Assembly (NCBI RefSeq): GCF_020026305.1
Contig: NZ_CP075691.1
Span: forward strand, 5,642,001-5,706,000
DNA length: 64,000 nt
Reading direction: 5' to 3'
Origin: Streptomyces sp. 135
Lineage (GTDB): Bacteria > Actinomycetota > Actinomycetes > Streptomycetales > Streptomycetaceae
Below the pieces are notes generated by a model. It saw only the letters and a list, made by a program, of their open reading frames with translations. It did no database searches and was not told where the DNA came from. Positions within the stretch are counted from its first letter, which is position 1, and every line of letters starts with the position of its first letter. The translations under genes and the position numbers were made by a program. This document shows, one piece after another, positions 25,631-34,656 of the stretch.

Positions 25631-28600
25631 ATGCAGATCAGGATGCTGGGTCCATTCGAAGTGCGCGCGGACGACGGCAACTTGGTCGACGTACCGGGGG
25701 CGCGGCTGCGCGGGCTGCTCATCGCTCTCGCGCTCAAGCCGGGACACGCGGTCCCCAAGGCGACGCTGGTGGACTGGATCTGGGGGGAGCAGCCGCCCGC
25801 CGACGCGACGAACGCCCTTCAGCGCCTGGTCTCCCGGCTGAGGAAGGCGCTGCCGGACGGAGCGATCGAGGGGCGGACGGACGGCTACCGGCTGATGGTG
25901 GAGCCCGACGCCGTCGACGCCGTGCGGTTCGAACGTCTCGTCACCGCGGGCCAGGACCGCACGGGGGACGCCGCCCGGCGGGTGCGGCTGTTGCGTGAGG
26001 CCCTTGAGCTGTGGCGCGGGGCGGCCATGCAGGACGTCGGGCTGCCGGAGAGCGGCGCGTTCGACGCCGCGGTCACCCGGCTCGACGGGCTGCGTCTGAC
26101 CGCCACCGAGGAGCGGTTCGACGCGGAGATCACCGTCGGGCGCGGCGCCGAGGTGGTCACGGAGCTGACCGACCTCGTGGCCGCGCACCCCATGCGGGAA
26201 CGGCTCGCCGCCGCGCTGATGCGCGCTCTCGTCGCCGCCGGCCGCGACAGCGAGGCGCTGCTGGTGTACGAGCGGGCGAAGGAGGCCCTGGCCGAGGCGC
26301 TGGGCGTCGACCCCTCGCCGGAGCTGGCCGCGCTCCACGTCGCGCTGCTGCGCGGCGAGCTGGGGCGGCGGGAGACGAACCGCGGCTCCAACCTCCGCGC
26401 CGAGCTGACCACCTTCGTCGGCAAGGACGCCGATGTCGCCGCGGTCCGCGGGCTCGTCGCCGAGCACCGGCTCACCACCGTGACCGGGCCGGGCGGCTCG
26501 GGCAAGACCAGGCTCGCCACGGAGACCGCGCGCACGCTGCTCGGCGAACTGCCGGACGGGGCCTGGCTGGTGGAGCTCGCCGGCATAGGAGCCGACGACG
26601 ACGTCGCGCACGCGGCGCTCGCCGGGCTCGGCCTGCGGGAGACCCTGCTCGGCGGGACCCCGAACGCCGAGCCGACGGACCGGCTCATCGCCGCCATCCG
26701 CGAGCGCGAGACGCTGCTGATCCTGGACAACTGCGAGCACGTGATCGAGTCCGCGGCCGTCTTCGCCCACCGGGTGCTCGGGGAGTGCCGGCGGCTGCGG
26801 ATCCTCGCGACGAGCCGGGAGCCGCTCGGCATCACCGGGGAGGCGCTGTGGCCGGTCGAGCCGCTGGCCCTGCCCGGCGGCGACGCGGACCCGGGCACGA
26901 TCGAGTCCTCGCCCGCCGTCCAGCTGCTGCGGGACCGGGCCACGGCGGTGCGCCGGGACCTCCCGGGCGACGCCCACACGCTGGCGACGATGGCGCGTGT
27001 CTGCCGCGCCCTGGACGGGATGCCGCTGGCGATCGAACTGGCCGCGGCGCGGCTGCGCACCATGTCCGTCGACCAGCTCGCCACCCGGCTCGACGACCGG
27101 TTCCGGCTGCTGACCGGCGGCAGCCGCACCGCGCTGCCGCGCCACAAGACGCTGCGCGCGGCAGTCGACTGGAGCTGGGAACTGCTCAGCGACGCCGAGC
27201 GGATGGTCCTGCGCAGGCTCTCGGTGTTCTCCGGCGGGGCGAGCCTGGAAGCGGCCGAGCGGGTCTGCGCGGGCCACGTCACCGACGCCACCGACGTAAC
27301 CGCTGTCACGGACACCACCGACGCCATCGAGCAGGAGCAGGTGCTCGAACTGCTCACCGCCCTGACCGAGAAGTCCCTGCTGCGTGCCGACGACGACGGC
27401 ACCCCGCGCTACCGCATGATGGGCACGATCAAGGAGTACGCCGCGCACCGGCTGGCGGAGGCGGGGGAAGCCGATCTGGTGCGCCGCGCACATCTGGCCT
27501 ACTTCACGGAACTCACCGAAGCCGCGGAGCCGCACCTGCGCCGCGCCGAGCAGCTCGACTGGCTGGCCAGGCTGGAGGCCGAGCACGACAACATCAGCGC
27601 GGCGATGCGCGGCGCCCTCGCGGCGGGCGAGGCGCAGGAGGCGATGCGGCTCGCGGGCGGCGCGGGCTGGTACTGGTGGCTCAGCGGGCGCAGGGCCGAG
27701 GGCATCGAGCTGATCACCGCGGCGACGAGGGTTCCCGGCGAGGTGACCGACGAGGCGCGGGCCATGGCGTACGCGCTGGTCGTACTGTTCGTCAGCTCCG
27801 GGCGGGCCGACGAGCAGCAGGCGGAGAAGTGGATCCGGGAGGCGGACCGGTTCGGCCGGCGCGGCAAGGGCCGCAACCCGCTGATGGGGCTCATCACGGC
27901 GATGGTCCGGCTGCTGGACGGGCCCGAGGCGGCCCTGACGGCGTTCGAACCGCTGCTCGACGACGAGGACCCCTGGGTGCGCGCGCTGGCCCGGCTGCAC
28001 CTGGGCAAGATGCGGGTCCATCTCGGCCTGGGCGGGGCGGAAGCCGCTGCCGCCGACGCGTACCTGGAGGGGGCGCTCGCCGAGTTCCAGGTGCTCGGCG
28101 AGCGGTTCGGCATTTCGTTCGCCCTGACGGAGATGGCGGAGCGGTTCGTGGTGCGCGGTGAGTTGGCCGCCGCGTGCGCGTACCTGGAGGAGGCGATCAC
28201 GGCCGTCACCGAGGTGGGTGCCACCGAGGACCTCATCCAGATGCGGGCGCGGCAGGCGCAGCTGCACTGGCTGCTCGGGGACAAGGACGCGTGCGCGGTG
28301 GCCCTCGCCGAGGCGGAGCGGTACGCGGAGCGCGTCAGCTGGCCGGACGCGCTGGCCGAGCTGGCGTTCGCGAAGGCGGGTCTCGCGCGGTGGGCCGGCA
28401 ACACCGAGGAGGCCCGCAGGCAGATCGGCGTGGCGACCACCCTGTTGGACGAGGAAGCGGGGTGGGCGCAGATCCGCGCGGCCCGGCACGACATGCTCGG
28501 CTACCTCACCGACGACCTCGCGGAGGCCCGGGCGCACCGCGCGGCGGCGTGCGAGGCGGCGGCCGAGGCCGGGCATGCCCTCGGGATCGCGCAAGTGCTC

Positions 28601-28828
28601 GTAGGAGTAGCGGACCTGGCGCTGCGCCGCGACGAGCACGAGCAGGCCGCGCGGCTGCTGGCGGCGAGCGCGGGCGTACGGGGGCTGCCGGACCAGTCCC
28701 ATCCGGACGTGGCCCGCATCGAGCGGGCCGTGCGGCACCACCTCGGCGACGCGCGGTTCGCCGAGGTGGCCCGGGAGGGAGCGGAGGCCGACTGGTCCGA
28801 GCTGGTCCAGGTCACGCTCGCTTCCTGA
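25631..28828 (+). CDS. AfsR/SARP-like regulator: OmpR-type DNA-binding, BTAD, NB-ARC-like ATPase, TPR
   Basis: 1065 residues. N-terminal winged-helix (about 1-90), bacterial transcriptional activation domain (about 95-250), then a STAND-type ATPase with Walker A GPGGSGKTRLA and Walker B LLILDNCEH, and a C-terminal TPR region of about 400 residues. Such proteins sense a signal through the TPR, hydrolyse ATP and activate target promoters. ATG 25631 gives the canonical MQIRMLGPFEV start. No obvious antibiotic cluster is adjacent; a drug-type exporter is convergent. Confidence 0.92.
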   Translation: MQIRMLGPFEVRADDGNLVDVPGARLRGLLIALALKPGHAVPKATLVDWIWGEQPPADATNALQRLVSRLRKALPDGAIEGRTDGYRLMVEPDAVDAVRFERLVTAGQDRTGDAARRVRLLREALELWRGAAMQDVGLPESGAFDAAVTRLDGLRLTATEERFDAEITVGRGAEVVTELTDLVAAHPMRERLAAALMRALVAAGRDSEALLVYERAKEALAEALGVDPSPELAALHVALLRGELGRRETNRGSNLRAELTTFVGKDADVAAVRGLVAEHRLTTVTGPGGSGKTRLATETARTLLGELPDGAWLVELAGIGADDDVAHAALAGLGLRETLLGGTPNAEPTDRLIAAIRERETLLILDNCEHVIESAAVFAHRVLGECRRLRILATSREPLGITGEALWPVEPLALPGGDADPGTIESSPAVQLLRDRATAVRRDLPGDAHTLATMARVCRALDGMPLAIELAAARLRTMSVDQLATRLDDRFRLLTGGSRTALPRHKTLRAAVDWSWELLSDAERMVLRRLSVFSGGASLEAAERVCAGHVTDATDVTAVTDTTDAIEQEQVLELLTALTEKSLLRADDDGTPRYRMMGTIKEYAAHRLAEAGEADLVRRAHLAYFTELTEAAEPHLRRAEQLDWLARLEAEHDNISAAMRGALAAGEAQEAMRLAGGAGWYWWLSGRRAEGIELITAATRVPGEVTDEARAMAYALVVLFVSSGRADEQQAEKWIREADRFGRRGKGRNPLMGLITAMVRLLDGPEAALTAFEPLLDDEDPWVRALARLHLGKMRVHLGLGGAEAAAADAYLEGALAEFQVLGERFGISFALTEMAERFVVRGELAAACAYLEEAITAVTEVGATEDLIQMRARQAQLHWLLGDKDACAVALAEAERYAERVSWPDALAELAFAKAGLARWAGNTEEARRQIGVATTLLDEEAGWAQIRAARHDMLGYLTDDLAEARAHRAAACEAAAEAGHALGIAQVLVGVADLALRRDEHEQAARLLAASAGVRGLPDQSHPDVARIERAVRHHLGDARFAEVAREGAEADWSELVQVTLAS

Positions 28829-28874
28829 ACGCGGAGGCGAGCCGGCCGGGGTCACGCCCGCTTCTTGAACGTGG
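28811..28874. repeat. near-identical 24-bp direct repeat across the convergent gene ends
   Basis: 28811-28834 and 28851-28874 differ at only three of 24 positions and are 40 bp apart. The first copy is the 3' end of the SARP-type gene, the second the 3' end of the exporter permease on the other strand. Confidence 0.8.
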
Positions 28875-29616
28875 CGACCGACCACACGTACCCGAGGGCG
28901 GCGATCCCGACGCACCAGGCGACGGCGGCGAGCGCGTCGCCCCTGGACAGGCCGCCCAGCAGCAGCCCCCGCAGCGTCTCGATGATGGGCGTGAAGGGCT
29001 GGTACTCCACGAACTGCCGCACCCCGGTCCCCATCGTGTCCGCGGGTACGAAGGCGCTGCTCAGGAACGGCAGCATGATCAGCGGTACGGTGCCGAGCCC
29101 GGCCGTCTCCGGGGTCTTCGCGGCGAGCCCCAGGGCGACGGTGAGCCAGGCGGTGGCGAAGCTGAGCAGCAGGATCAGACCGATGGCGCCGAGCCAGTCG
29201 AGGGCGCTCGCGGCCGGGTCGAACCCCATCGCGAAGGCCACCCCGATGATGGCCGCGCAGCCCACCAGGCAGCGCACCGTGGTGACGACGACGTGCCCGT
29301 TCAGCACGGCGCCTCGGGAGACGTCCATGGTCTTGAGCCGGTTGATGATGCCCTTCGACATGTCGGAGTTCACGGCCGCCGAGGTGGCCCCGAGGCCGTA
29401 GCTGATGGCCATCACGAGCAGGCCGGGCGTCGCGTAGTCGATGTAGGCGGCGCCGCCGACGTCGAACGCGCCGCCGAAGACCTTGACGAACAGGAGCATC
29501 ATCACGATCGGGAACAGGATCGCGTTGAACACCGTGGTGGGGTTGCGCAGGGTGTGCTTCAGGTTGCGGCGCAGCATGATCGCCGAATCGGTCAGGGTGG
29601 TCGCGACGGCGCTCAT
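28852..29616 (-). CDS. ABC-2 type exporter permease (DrrB-like)
   Basis: 254 residues with six predicted transmembrane helices. A soluble N-terminus precedes NAILFPIVMMLLFVKVFGG. The start overlaps the ATPase stop as ATGA, so the two are co-translated. It forms the membrane channel of a drug- or lipid-type exporter with the neighbouring ATPase; the substrate is not known. Confidence 0.9.
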   Translation of the reverse strand: MSAVATTLTDSAIMLRRNLKHTLRNPTTVFNAILFPIVMMLLFVKVFGGAFDVGGAAYIDYATPGLLVMAISYGLGATSAAVNSDMSKGIINRLKTMDVSRGAVLNGHVVVTTVRCLVGCAAIIGVAFAMGFDPAASALDWLGAIGLILLLSFATAWLTVALGLAAKTPETAGLGTVPLIMLPFLSSAFVPADTMGTGVRQFVEYQPFTPIIETLRGLLLGGLSRGDALAAVAWCVGIAALGYVWSVATFKKRA

Positions 29617-30551
29617 CGGGTGATCGTCTCCTTGGTGGTGTGCTCGGTGAGGGCGAGGAATACGTCGTCGAGGTCGGGCGTGTGCACGGAGAACTCCGCG
29701 GCGTCGACCGCGTGCTCGTCGAGCCGGTCGAGCAGGGCCCGCAGCGACCTCGACGCACCGTCGCTGGGCACCCGCAGGGTCAGCTCCTCGTCGTCCCGCG
29801 TGGAGGAGGCGAGGACCCGCGCCGCCGCGTCGAGTCCGTGGAGGTCGGCGAAGCGGAGCCGGACGTGGGTGCCGGGGATCTGGCGCTTCAGCTCCTCGGG
29901 GGTGCCCTGGGCGACCAGACGGCCTTCGTTGAGCACTGCTATCCGGTCGGCGAGCTGGTCGGCTTCCTCCAGATACTGGGTGGTGAGGAAGATGGTGGTG
30001 CCCTCGGCGACCAGCTCGCGGACGATCCCCCACATCGTGCGCCGGCTGCGCGGGTCGAGGCCCGTCGTCGGCTCGTCGAGGAAGAGGATCCGCGGCTTGC
30101 CGACCAGCGTCATCGCCAGGTCCAGCTTCCGGCGCATGCCGCCGGAGTACGTGGCGGCCAGCTTGTCGGCCGACTCCTCCAGGTCGAAGCGATCGAGCAG
30201 CTGCGAGACCACCTGGCCGGCGGAGCGCACGCGCTTCAGGTCCGCCATCATGCGCAGGTTCTCCCGCCCCGACAGCAGATCGTCCACCGCGGCGAACTGG
30301 CCGGTCACGCCGATGACGGACCGCACCTCCTTGGTCCGGGACGCCACGTCATACCCGGCGACGCGGGCTGTCCCGGCGCCGGCGTGCATCAGCGTCGTCA
30401 GGATGTTGACCGTGGTCGTCTTGCCCGCGCCGTTCGGACCGAGCAGGGAGAAGACCGATCCCGAGGCGACCTCGAAGTCGATGCCGTCGAGCACGGCCTT
30501 GTCCCCGTACGCCTTGCGGAGCCCTGTGACTGCAATGGCTGAACTCTTCAT
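29613..30551 (-). CDS. ABC exporter ATP-binding protein (DrrA-like)
   Basis: 312 residues. Walker A GPNGAGKTTT (about 39-48), signature YSGGMRRKL, Walker B ILFLDEPTTGLD, and the C-terminal extension typical of DrrA. First gene of a two-gene operon. Its promoter region (30552-30674) carries a cluster of TGACA/TGTCA elements shared with the divergent HAD gene. Confidence 0.93.
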   Translation of the reverse strand: MKSSAIAVTGLRKAYGDKAVLDGIDFEVASGSVFSLLGPNGAGKTTTVNILTTLMHAGAGTARVAGYDVASRTKEVRSVIGVTGQFAAVDDLLSGRENLRMMADLKRVRSAGQVVSQLLDRFDLEESADKLAATYSGGMRRKLDLAMTLVGKPRILFLDEPTTGLDPRSRRTMWGIVRELVAEGTTIFLTTQYLEEADQLADRIAVLNEGRLVAQGTPEELKRQIPGTHVRLRFADLHGLDAAARVLASSTRDDEELTLRVPSDGASRSLRALLDRLDEHAVDAAEFSVHTPDLDDVFLALTEHTTKETITR

Positions 30552-30574
30552 GCCGCTACCTTCGCCACCGGCCC

Positions 30575-30655
30575 TGTCAGCCCCCTGTCACACCCCTGAC
30601 ACGGCCGCTGACGGCACTGACACGGGCACCGAGAGCCCGCGTGACAGACGTGACA
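30575..30655. repeat. cluster of TGTCA/TGACA half-sites in the divergent promoter
   Basis: Half-sites start at 30575, 30586, 30597, 30609 (TGACG), 30618, 30642 and 30651. The first five are spaced 9-12 bp, close to one helical turn. The last two belong to a tandem GTGACAGAC repeat. Confidence 0.65.
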
Positions 30656-30674
30656 GACGTGGTAGACACATGCG

Positions 30675-31304
30675 ATGACGATCTCCGGCCAGGTGTTCGA
30701 CGCCGTACTGAGTGACCTCGACGGCGTGATCCGCTTCTACGACATGGCGGAGCTGGAGCAGCTGGAGGCCGAGTCAGGGCTGCCGCGGGGCAGCACCGCC
30801 GCGATAGCCTTCGCGCCCGCGACCGACCTGCCGCTCATGCGCGGCGAGATCACCAAGGAGCAGTGGATCGACTCCATCGCCCGCGGCCTCGCCGACCGGG
30901 TGCCGTGGGAGCGGGGGCGCGCACTCGGGACGACGCTGGCGGAGACCGAGTTCCGGGCGGACGACGCGGTGGTCGCACTCCTCCGGCAGGTCCGCGCGGC
31001 CGGGCTCCCGGTCCTGCTGGTGACGAACGCGACGCCATGGCTCGCCGACGACCTGGCGCTGCTCGGCCTCACCGGCCCGTCCGGTGTCTTCGACGCCGTG
31101 GTCAGCAGCGCCGACCTCGGCGTCACCAAGCCCGGCCGCCGCATCTACGAGGTGGCGGCGGAGCGGGCCGGGGCGGCCCCGGGCCGCTGCCTGTTCGTGG
31201 ACGACCGCCAGGAGAACGTCGCGGCGGCCGAGGCGCTGGGCATGACCGGCCTGCTCTACCGCGAACCGGCCGATCTGCGCGCGGTGTTGGCGCCGCTTCT
31301 GTGA
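30675..31304 (+). CDS. HAD-superfamily hydrolase
   Basis: 209 residues. Motif I is DAVLSDLDGVI (nucleophile Asp), motif II LLVTNAT, Lys in VTKPG and motif IV FVDDRQENV. A phosphoglycolate-phosphatase-like enzyme with a helical cap; substrate unknown. Divergent from the DrrAB-type exporter. Confidence 0.88.
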   Translation: MTISGQVFDAVLSDLDGVIRFYDMAELEQLEAESGLPRGSTAAIAFAPATDLPLMRGEITKEQWIDSIARGLADRVPWERGRALGTTLAETEFRADDAVVALLRQVRAAGLPVLLVTNATPWLADDLALLGLTGPSGVFDAVVSSADLGVTKPGRRIYEVAAERAGAAPGRCLFVDDRQENVAAAEALGMTGLLYREPADLRAVLAPLL

Positions 31305-31409
31305 CAGCTCCGGTAGCGAGAAGGACCGCCTCGGACAGGGGCGCGGCGCGGGCGTTCATTACTGTTCTCCCCAGGCATCACGTGGGTGCGGGGAACGGGA
31401 GAATGTGCA

Positions 31410-32354
31410 GTGGACGTCAACGCATCGGCCGAGGCCGACCTGGCCGCGCGTTTCGAGGAGCACCGGCCCCGGCTGAACGCGGTCGCGTACCGCATGCTCG
31501 GTTCGCTGAGCGAGTCCGAGGACGCGGTCCAGGAGGCGTGGTTCCGGCTCAGCCGTACCCAGGCGGCCGCGGCGTCGGGGCCCGGAGGCGCGGGCGAGGT
31601 GCGCAACCTCGGCGGCTGGCTGACGACCGTCGTCGGCCGGGTCTGCTTGGACCTGCTGCGCTCGCGGCAGTCACGGCGCGAGGAGTCCCTGGACGTCTCC
31701 CTGGAGACGCACGTGCCGGACCCGGTCGTCAGCCGCGCGGACGTCGTCGACCCCGAGCAGGAGGTGCTGCGCGCCGACTCGGTGGGCCTCGCGCTGCTCG
31801 TGGTGCTGGACACGCTCGCGCCCGCCGAGCGGCTCGCGTTCGTGCTGCACGACATGTTCGCCGTGCCGTTCGACGAGATCGCGGTCATCGTGGAGCGCAC
31901 GCCCGCCGCGACCCGGCAGCTGGCCAGCCGGGCCCGCCGCCGCGTGCAGGGCTCGGCGCCGGCCCAGGAGACGGACGTCGCCAAGCAGCGCGAGGTCGTC
32001 GAGGCCTGGACGGCCGCCACGAAGGCGGGCGACTTCGACGCGCTGCTCGAACTCCTCGACCCGGACGTCGTGTTGCGATCGGACACCGGCGAGCTGTCCT
32101 CGGGCCTGTCGAAGCTGGTGCGGGGCGCGGCGACGGTGGCCGCGCAGGCGGCGATGTTCGCGCGGCTCGCCGTGCACCAGCACGTGGTGCTCGTCAACGG
32201 CCTGCCGGGCCTGGTCGCGGCCCCGGGCGGCGAGGTGTTCTCCCTCGGTTCCTTCAGCGTCGTGGACGGCAAGATCGTGGAGATCAACATCATCGCCGAC
32301 CCCGAGCGGCTGCGGAAGCTGCGGCTCCCGCCGCTGCCGCCGCTCGGGGAGTGA
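31410..32354 (+). CDS. SigJ/ECF41-type RNA polymerase sigma factor with SnoaL-like tail
   Basis: 314 residues from GTG 31410 (GGGAG 8 nt upstream). Sigma region 2 (RLNAVAYRMLGSLSESEDAVQEAWFRL) and region 4 (LAFVLHDMFAVPFDEIA) are followed by a C-terminal SnoaL-like domain of about 120 residues, which in ECF41 sigma factors acts as a fused anti-sigma. The typical downstream carboxymuconolactone decarboxylase/DoxX partner is not adjacent; the neighbour is the ribosomal protection gene. Confidence 0.88.
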   Translation: MDVNASAEADLAARFEEHRPRLNAVAYRMLGSLSESEDAVQEAWFRLSRTQAAAASGPGGAGEVRNLGGWLTTVVGRVCLDLLRSRQSRREESLDVSLETHVPDPVVSRADVVDPEQEVLRADSVGLALLVVLDTLAPAERLAFVLHDMFAVPFDEIAVIVERTPAATRQLASRARRRVQGSAPAQETDVAKQREVVEAWTAATKAGDFDALLELLDPDVVLRSDTGELSSGLSKLVRGAATVAAQAAMFARLAVHQHVVLVNGLPGLVAAPGGEVFSLGSFSVVDGKIVEINIIADPERLRKLRLPPLPPLGE

Positions 32355-32366
32355 CCCGCCGGCCCC

Positions 32367-34454
32367 TCAGGCGGACGTCCTGCGCACCACCCGCAGCAGG
32401 TACTCCTTGCGGTGGAGCGGATCGTGGTCGGTCCGCTCGCGCACCGGGGCCGGGCCGCGCACCGGCTCGTAGTGGTCGAAGGCGGACTCCAACTCGCCCT
32501 CGCCGCGCGTGAGTCCGGGCAGCAGCTGCTCCAGCGCGTGCACCCGCTGCGCCGGGATGTCCCCTTCCAGGCGGTACGAGGCCCCGCTCGCCGCCTGGGT
32601 GTGGGGGACCGCCCGCAGCCGGGCCAGGGCGGGCAGCACCGCCCCGACCGTGTCGGCGGGCACGTCGAGCCGGAAGCGGTGCATCGGCTCGTGCACCGCC
32701 GTACCCGCCTCGCGCAGCGCGTCCATCAGGACCAGCGGCGTCAGGTTCCGGAAGTCACCGGCGGTGCTCGACATGCTCTTGTCGAAGGTGCCGTGCGCGT
32801 GGCTCTGGCGCGGCCAGTAACCGGCGCGCGTCATCGTGACCGTGCAGTCGGGGACGCGCCAGCCGTACAGGCCCTGGTGCAGCGTCTCCCGGACGGTCTC
32901 CTCGACGGCCCGGAAGAACGCGTACGGCATCGAACCGAGCTCGACGCCGAGCCGGAACGTCACCCCCGCGCCCACCGGCGCGGGCCCGACGCGCAGCCCG
33001 ACCGTGGCGAGGAACGGATTGGGCTCCTTCTCGCCCACCTCGAACGCCTCGCCCGTGCCGATGACCCGCTCCACGCAGATGGTCGTCGTCTCGCGGAAGG
33101 AGACGTCGAGGCCGAACTCCTCGGCCAGCGTCGCCTGGATGACCTCCTTCTGCACCTCTCCGTAGAGCGACACCGACACCTCCTGCCGGACGGCGTCCTG
33201 CCGCAGGTCGATCAGCGGGTCCTGCTCGGCGAGCTGCGTGAGCGCGACGTGCAGGGCGCCCCGGTCGGCGGGGCGCAGCGGGGCGACGACCGTCTCCAGG
33301 GTGGGCGGCGCGAAGAACCGGTCGCCGGGTCCTGACCCCTTGGGCGGTACGCCGATCACGTCGCCGATCCGGACGTCGCCGAGCCCCCACAGCTTGCCGA
33401 TCCGCCCCGCGCGGACCTCCGCGCGGCGCACGTCCGTGCCCTGGTCGAAGACGCTGACGGCGGTGACCTTGCCTTCGCGGCGGCCGTCGGCCCCCTCGCC
33501 CGCCGCGCCGTCGGTGCTGCCGGTGACGCCCGTGATGTCGACACGCTCACGCGTGCGGACCGTGCCCGAGAACACGCGTACGTACGCGATCTTCTCCCCG
33601 GCGCTCCCGCGCTCGACCTTGAAGACCCTCCCGGAGAGGGGACCTTCGGCGCCCCCGGCGGCCGACGGCAGCAACTCCCGGATCCCTTCCGTCAGTTCGG
33701 CGATCCCCACGCCCGTCGCCGCCGAGCCGAAGAAGACGGGGTGCACCAGGGCCTGCCCGGTCTGCCGGGCCAGCTCACCGCGCAGGCGGTCGTACGAGAG
33801 GGACGAGGCGTCGTCCACGTAGGCCGTGAGCAGCGTGTCGTCGTGCCCGGCGAGCAGTTCGGTCAGCCGGGTGGTGAAGCCCCTGCCCTCGGCGCCACCC
33901 CTGGTGAAGGGGGTGAAGCGGGCCTCACGTGTGCCGATGCCCGTGACCGTGCCCATCGGCACGATGTCGGGGGTGAGCCGCTCGGCGATGTGCGTCAGGA
34001 CGCCGTCGTACCGGGCGCCGGCGCGGTCCGCCTTGTTCACGAAGATCAGGGTGGGGATGCGCAGCCGCCGCAGGGTGCGCAGCAGGACGCGGGTCTGCGC
34101 CTGGACGCCCTCCACCGCGGAGATCACGAGCACGGCGCCGTCGAGCACGCTCAGGACCCGCTCCACCTCGGCGATGAAGTCCGGGTGGCCGGGGGTGTCG
34201 ATCAGGTTGACCGTGACGCCCTCACCGGCGCCCTGCGGGGCCTCAATGGTGAAGGAGACGACCGCGGACTTGATCGTGATGCCGCGCTGTCGCTCCAGGG
34301 CGAGTGAGTCGGTCTGCGTGTTTCCGTCGTCGACGCGGCCGATCTCGTCGATGACCCCGGCGGCGTGCAGGAGCCGCTCGGTCAGGCTGGTCTTACCGGC
34401 GTCGATGTGGGCGAGGATGCCCAGGTTCAAGGTGTGCGGAGCAGGTGAATGCAC
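32367..34454 (-). CDS. TetM/OtrA-like ribosomal protection GTPase
   Basis: 695 residues, EF-G-related. The P-loop is AHIDAGKTSLTERLL, switch I/II include ERQRGITIKSAVVSF and DTPGHPDF, and the GTP specificity loop is NKAD. Domains II-V follow, including the family stretch around AGYWPRQSHAHG. These proteins displace tetracycline from the ribosome. A chromosomal copy may serve self-protection or another ribosome-targeting signal. ATG 34454 lacks a good ribosome-binding site and lies inside a short overlapping leader frame. Confidence 0.93.
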   Translation of the reverse strand: MHSPAPHTLNLGILAHIDAGKTSLTERLLHAAGVIDEIGRVDDGNTQTDSLALERQRGITIKSAVVSFTIEAPQGAGEGVTVNLIDTPGHPDFIAEVERVLSVLDGAVLVISAVEGVQAQTRVLLRTLRRLRIPTLIFVNKADRAGARYDGVLTHIAERLTPDIVPMGTVTGIGTREARFTPFTRGGAEGRGFTTRLTELLAGHDDTLLTAYVDDASSLSYDRLRGELARQTGQALVHPVFFGSAATGVGIAELTEGIRELLPSAAGGAEGPLSGRVFKVERGSAGEKIAYVRVFSGTVRTRERVDITGVTGSTDGAAGEGADGRREGKVTAVSVFDQGTDVRRAEVRAGRIGKLWGLGDVRIGDVIGVPPKGSGPGDRFFAPPTLETVVAPLRPADRGALHVALTQLAEQDPLIDLRQDAVRQEVSVSLYGEVQKEVIQATLAEEFGLDVSFRETTTICVERVIGTGEAFEVGEKEPNPFLATVGLRVGPAPVGAGVTFRLGVELGSMPYAFFRAVEETVRETLHQGLYGWRVPDCTVTMTRAGYWPRQSHAHGTFDKSMSSTAGDFRNLTPLVLMDALREAGTAVHEPMHRFRLDVPADTVGAVLPALARLRAVPHTQAASGASYRLEGDIPAQRVHALEQLLPGLTRGEGELESAFDHYEPVRGPAPVRERTDHDPLHRKEYLLRVVRRTSA

Positions 34455-34518
34455 GTACCGTCATGTCCTTTGAAGAGAGGTGACTTCCTTCCGGTCGGGA
34501 CATGCACGAACGCCGCAT
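34393..34518 (-). CDS. candidate 41-residue leader peptide upstream of the ribosomal protection gene
   Basis: ATG 34518 has AAGGAG 6 nt upstream, better than the ATG of the main gene. The frame (begins MRRSCMSRPEGS, Arg/His/Pro-rich end) overlaps the first 62 nt of the downstream gene in another frame. A hairpin (34519-34525 with 34568-34574) pairs the region between the ribosome-binding site and the ATG. The layout suggests translational attenuation or coupling; the peptide itself is unproven. Confidence 0.45.
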   Translation of the reverse strand: MRRSCMSRPEGSHLSSKDMTVRAFTCSAHLEPGHPRPHRRR

Positions 34519-34656
34519 CTGCTGCTCCTTCGTCGACTGCGCCGGTCTCTCGCCGGCTCCCGCAAGTGCAGCAGGGGGCCGCCGCACGCGGCAAGTGATT
34601 AACCCGGCCGCCCTACGGCTGATCGGCCGCACGGCGCCGTGTAATGCGCGGCGGCT

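Noticed and set aside
24326..29758. A minus-strand open frame of 1810 codons
   Set aside because: It is antisense to the lipoprotein and SARP genes, is composed of low-complexity Arg/Gly/Pro-rich sequence and lacks any domain; a GC-bias shadow.
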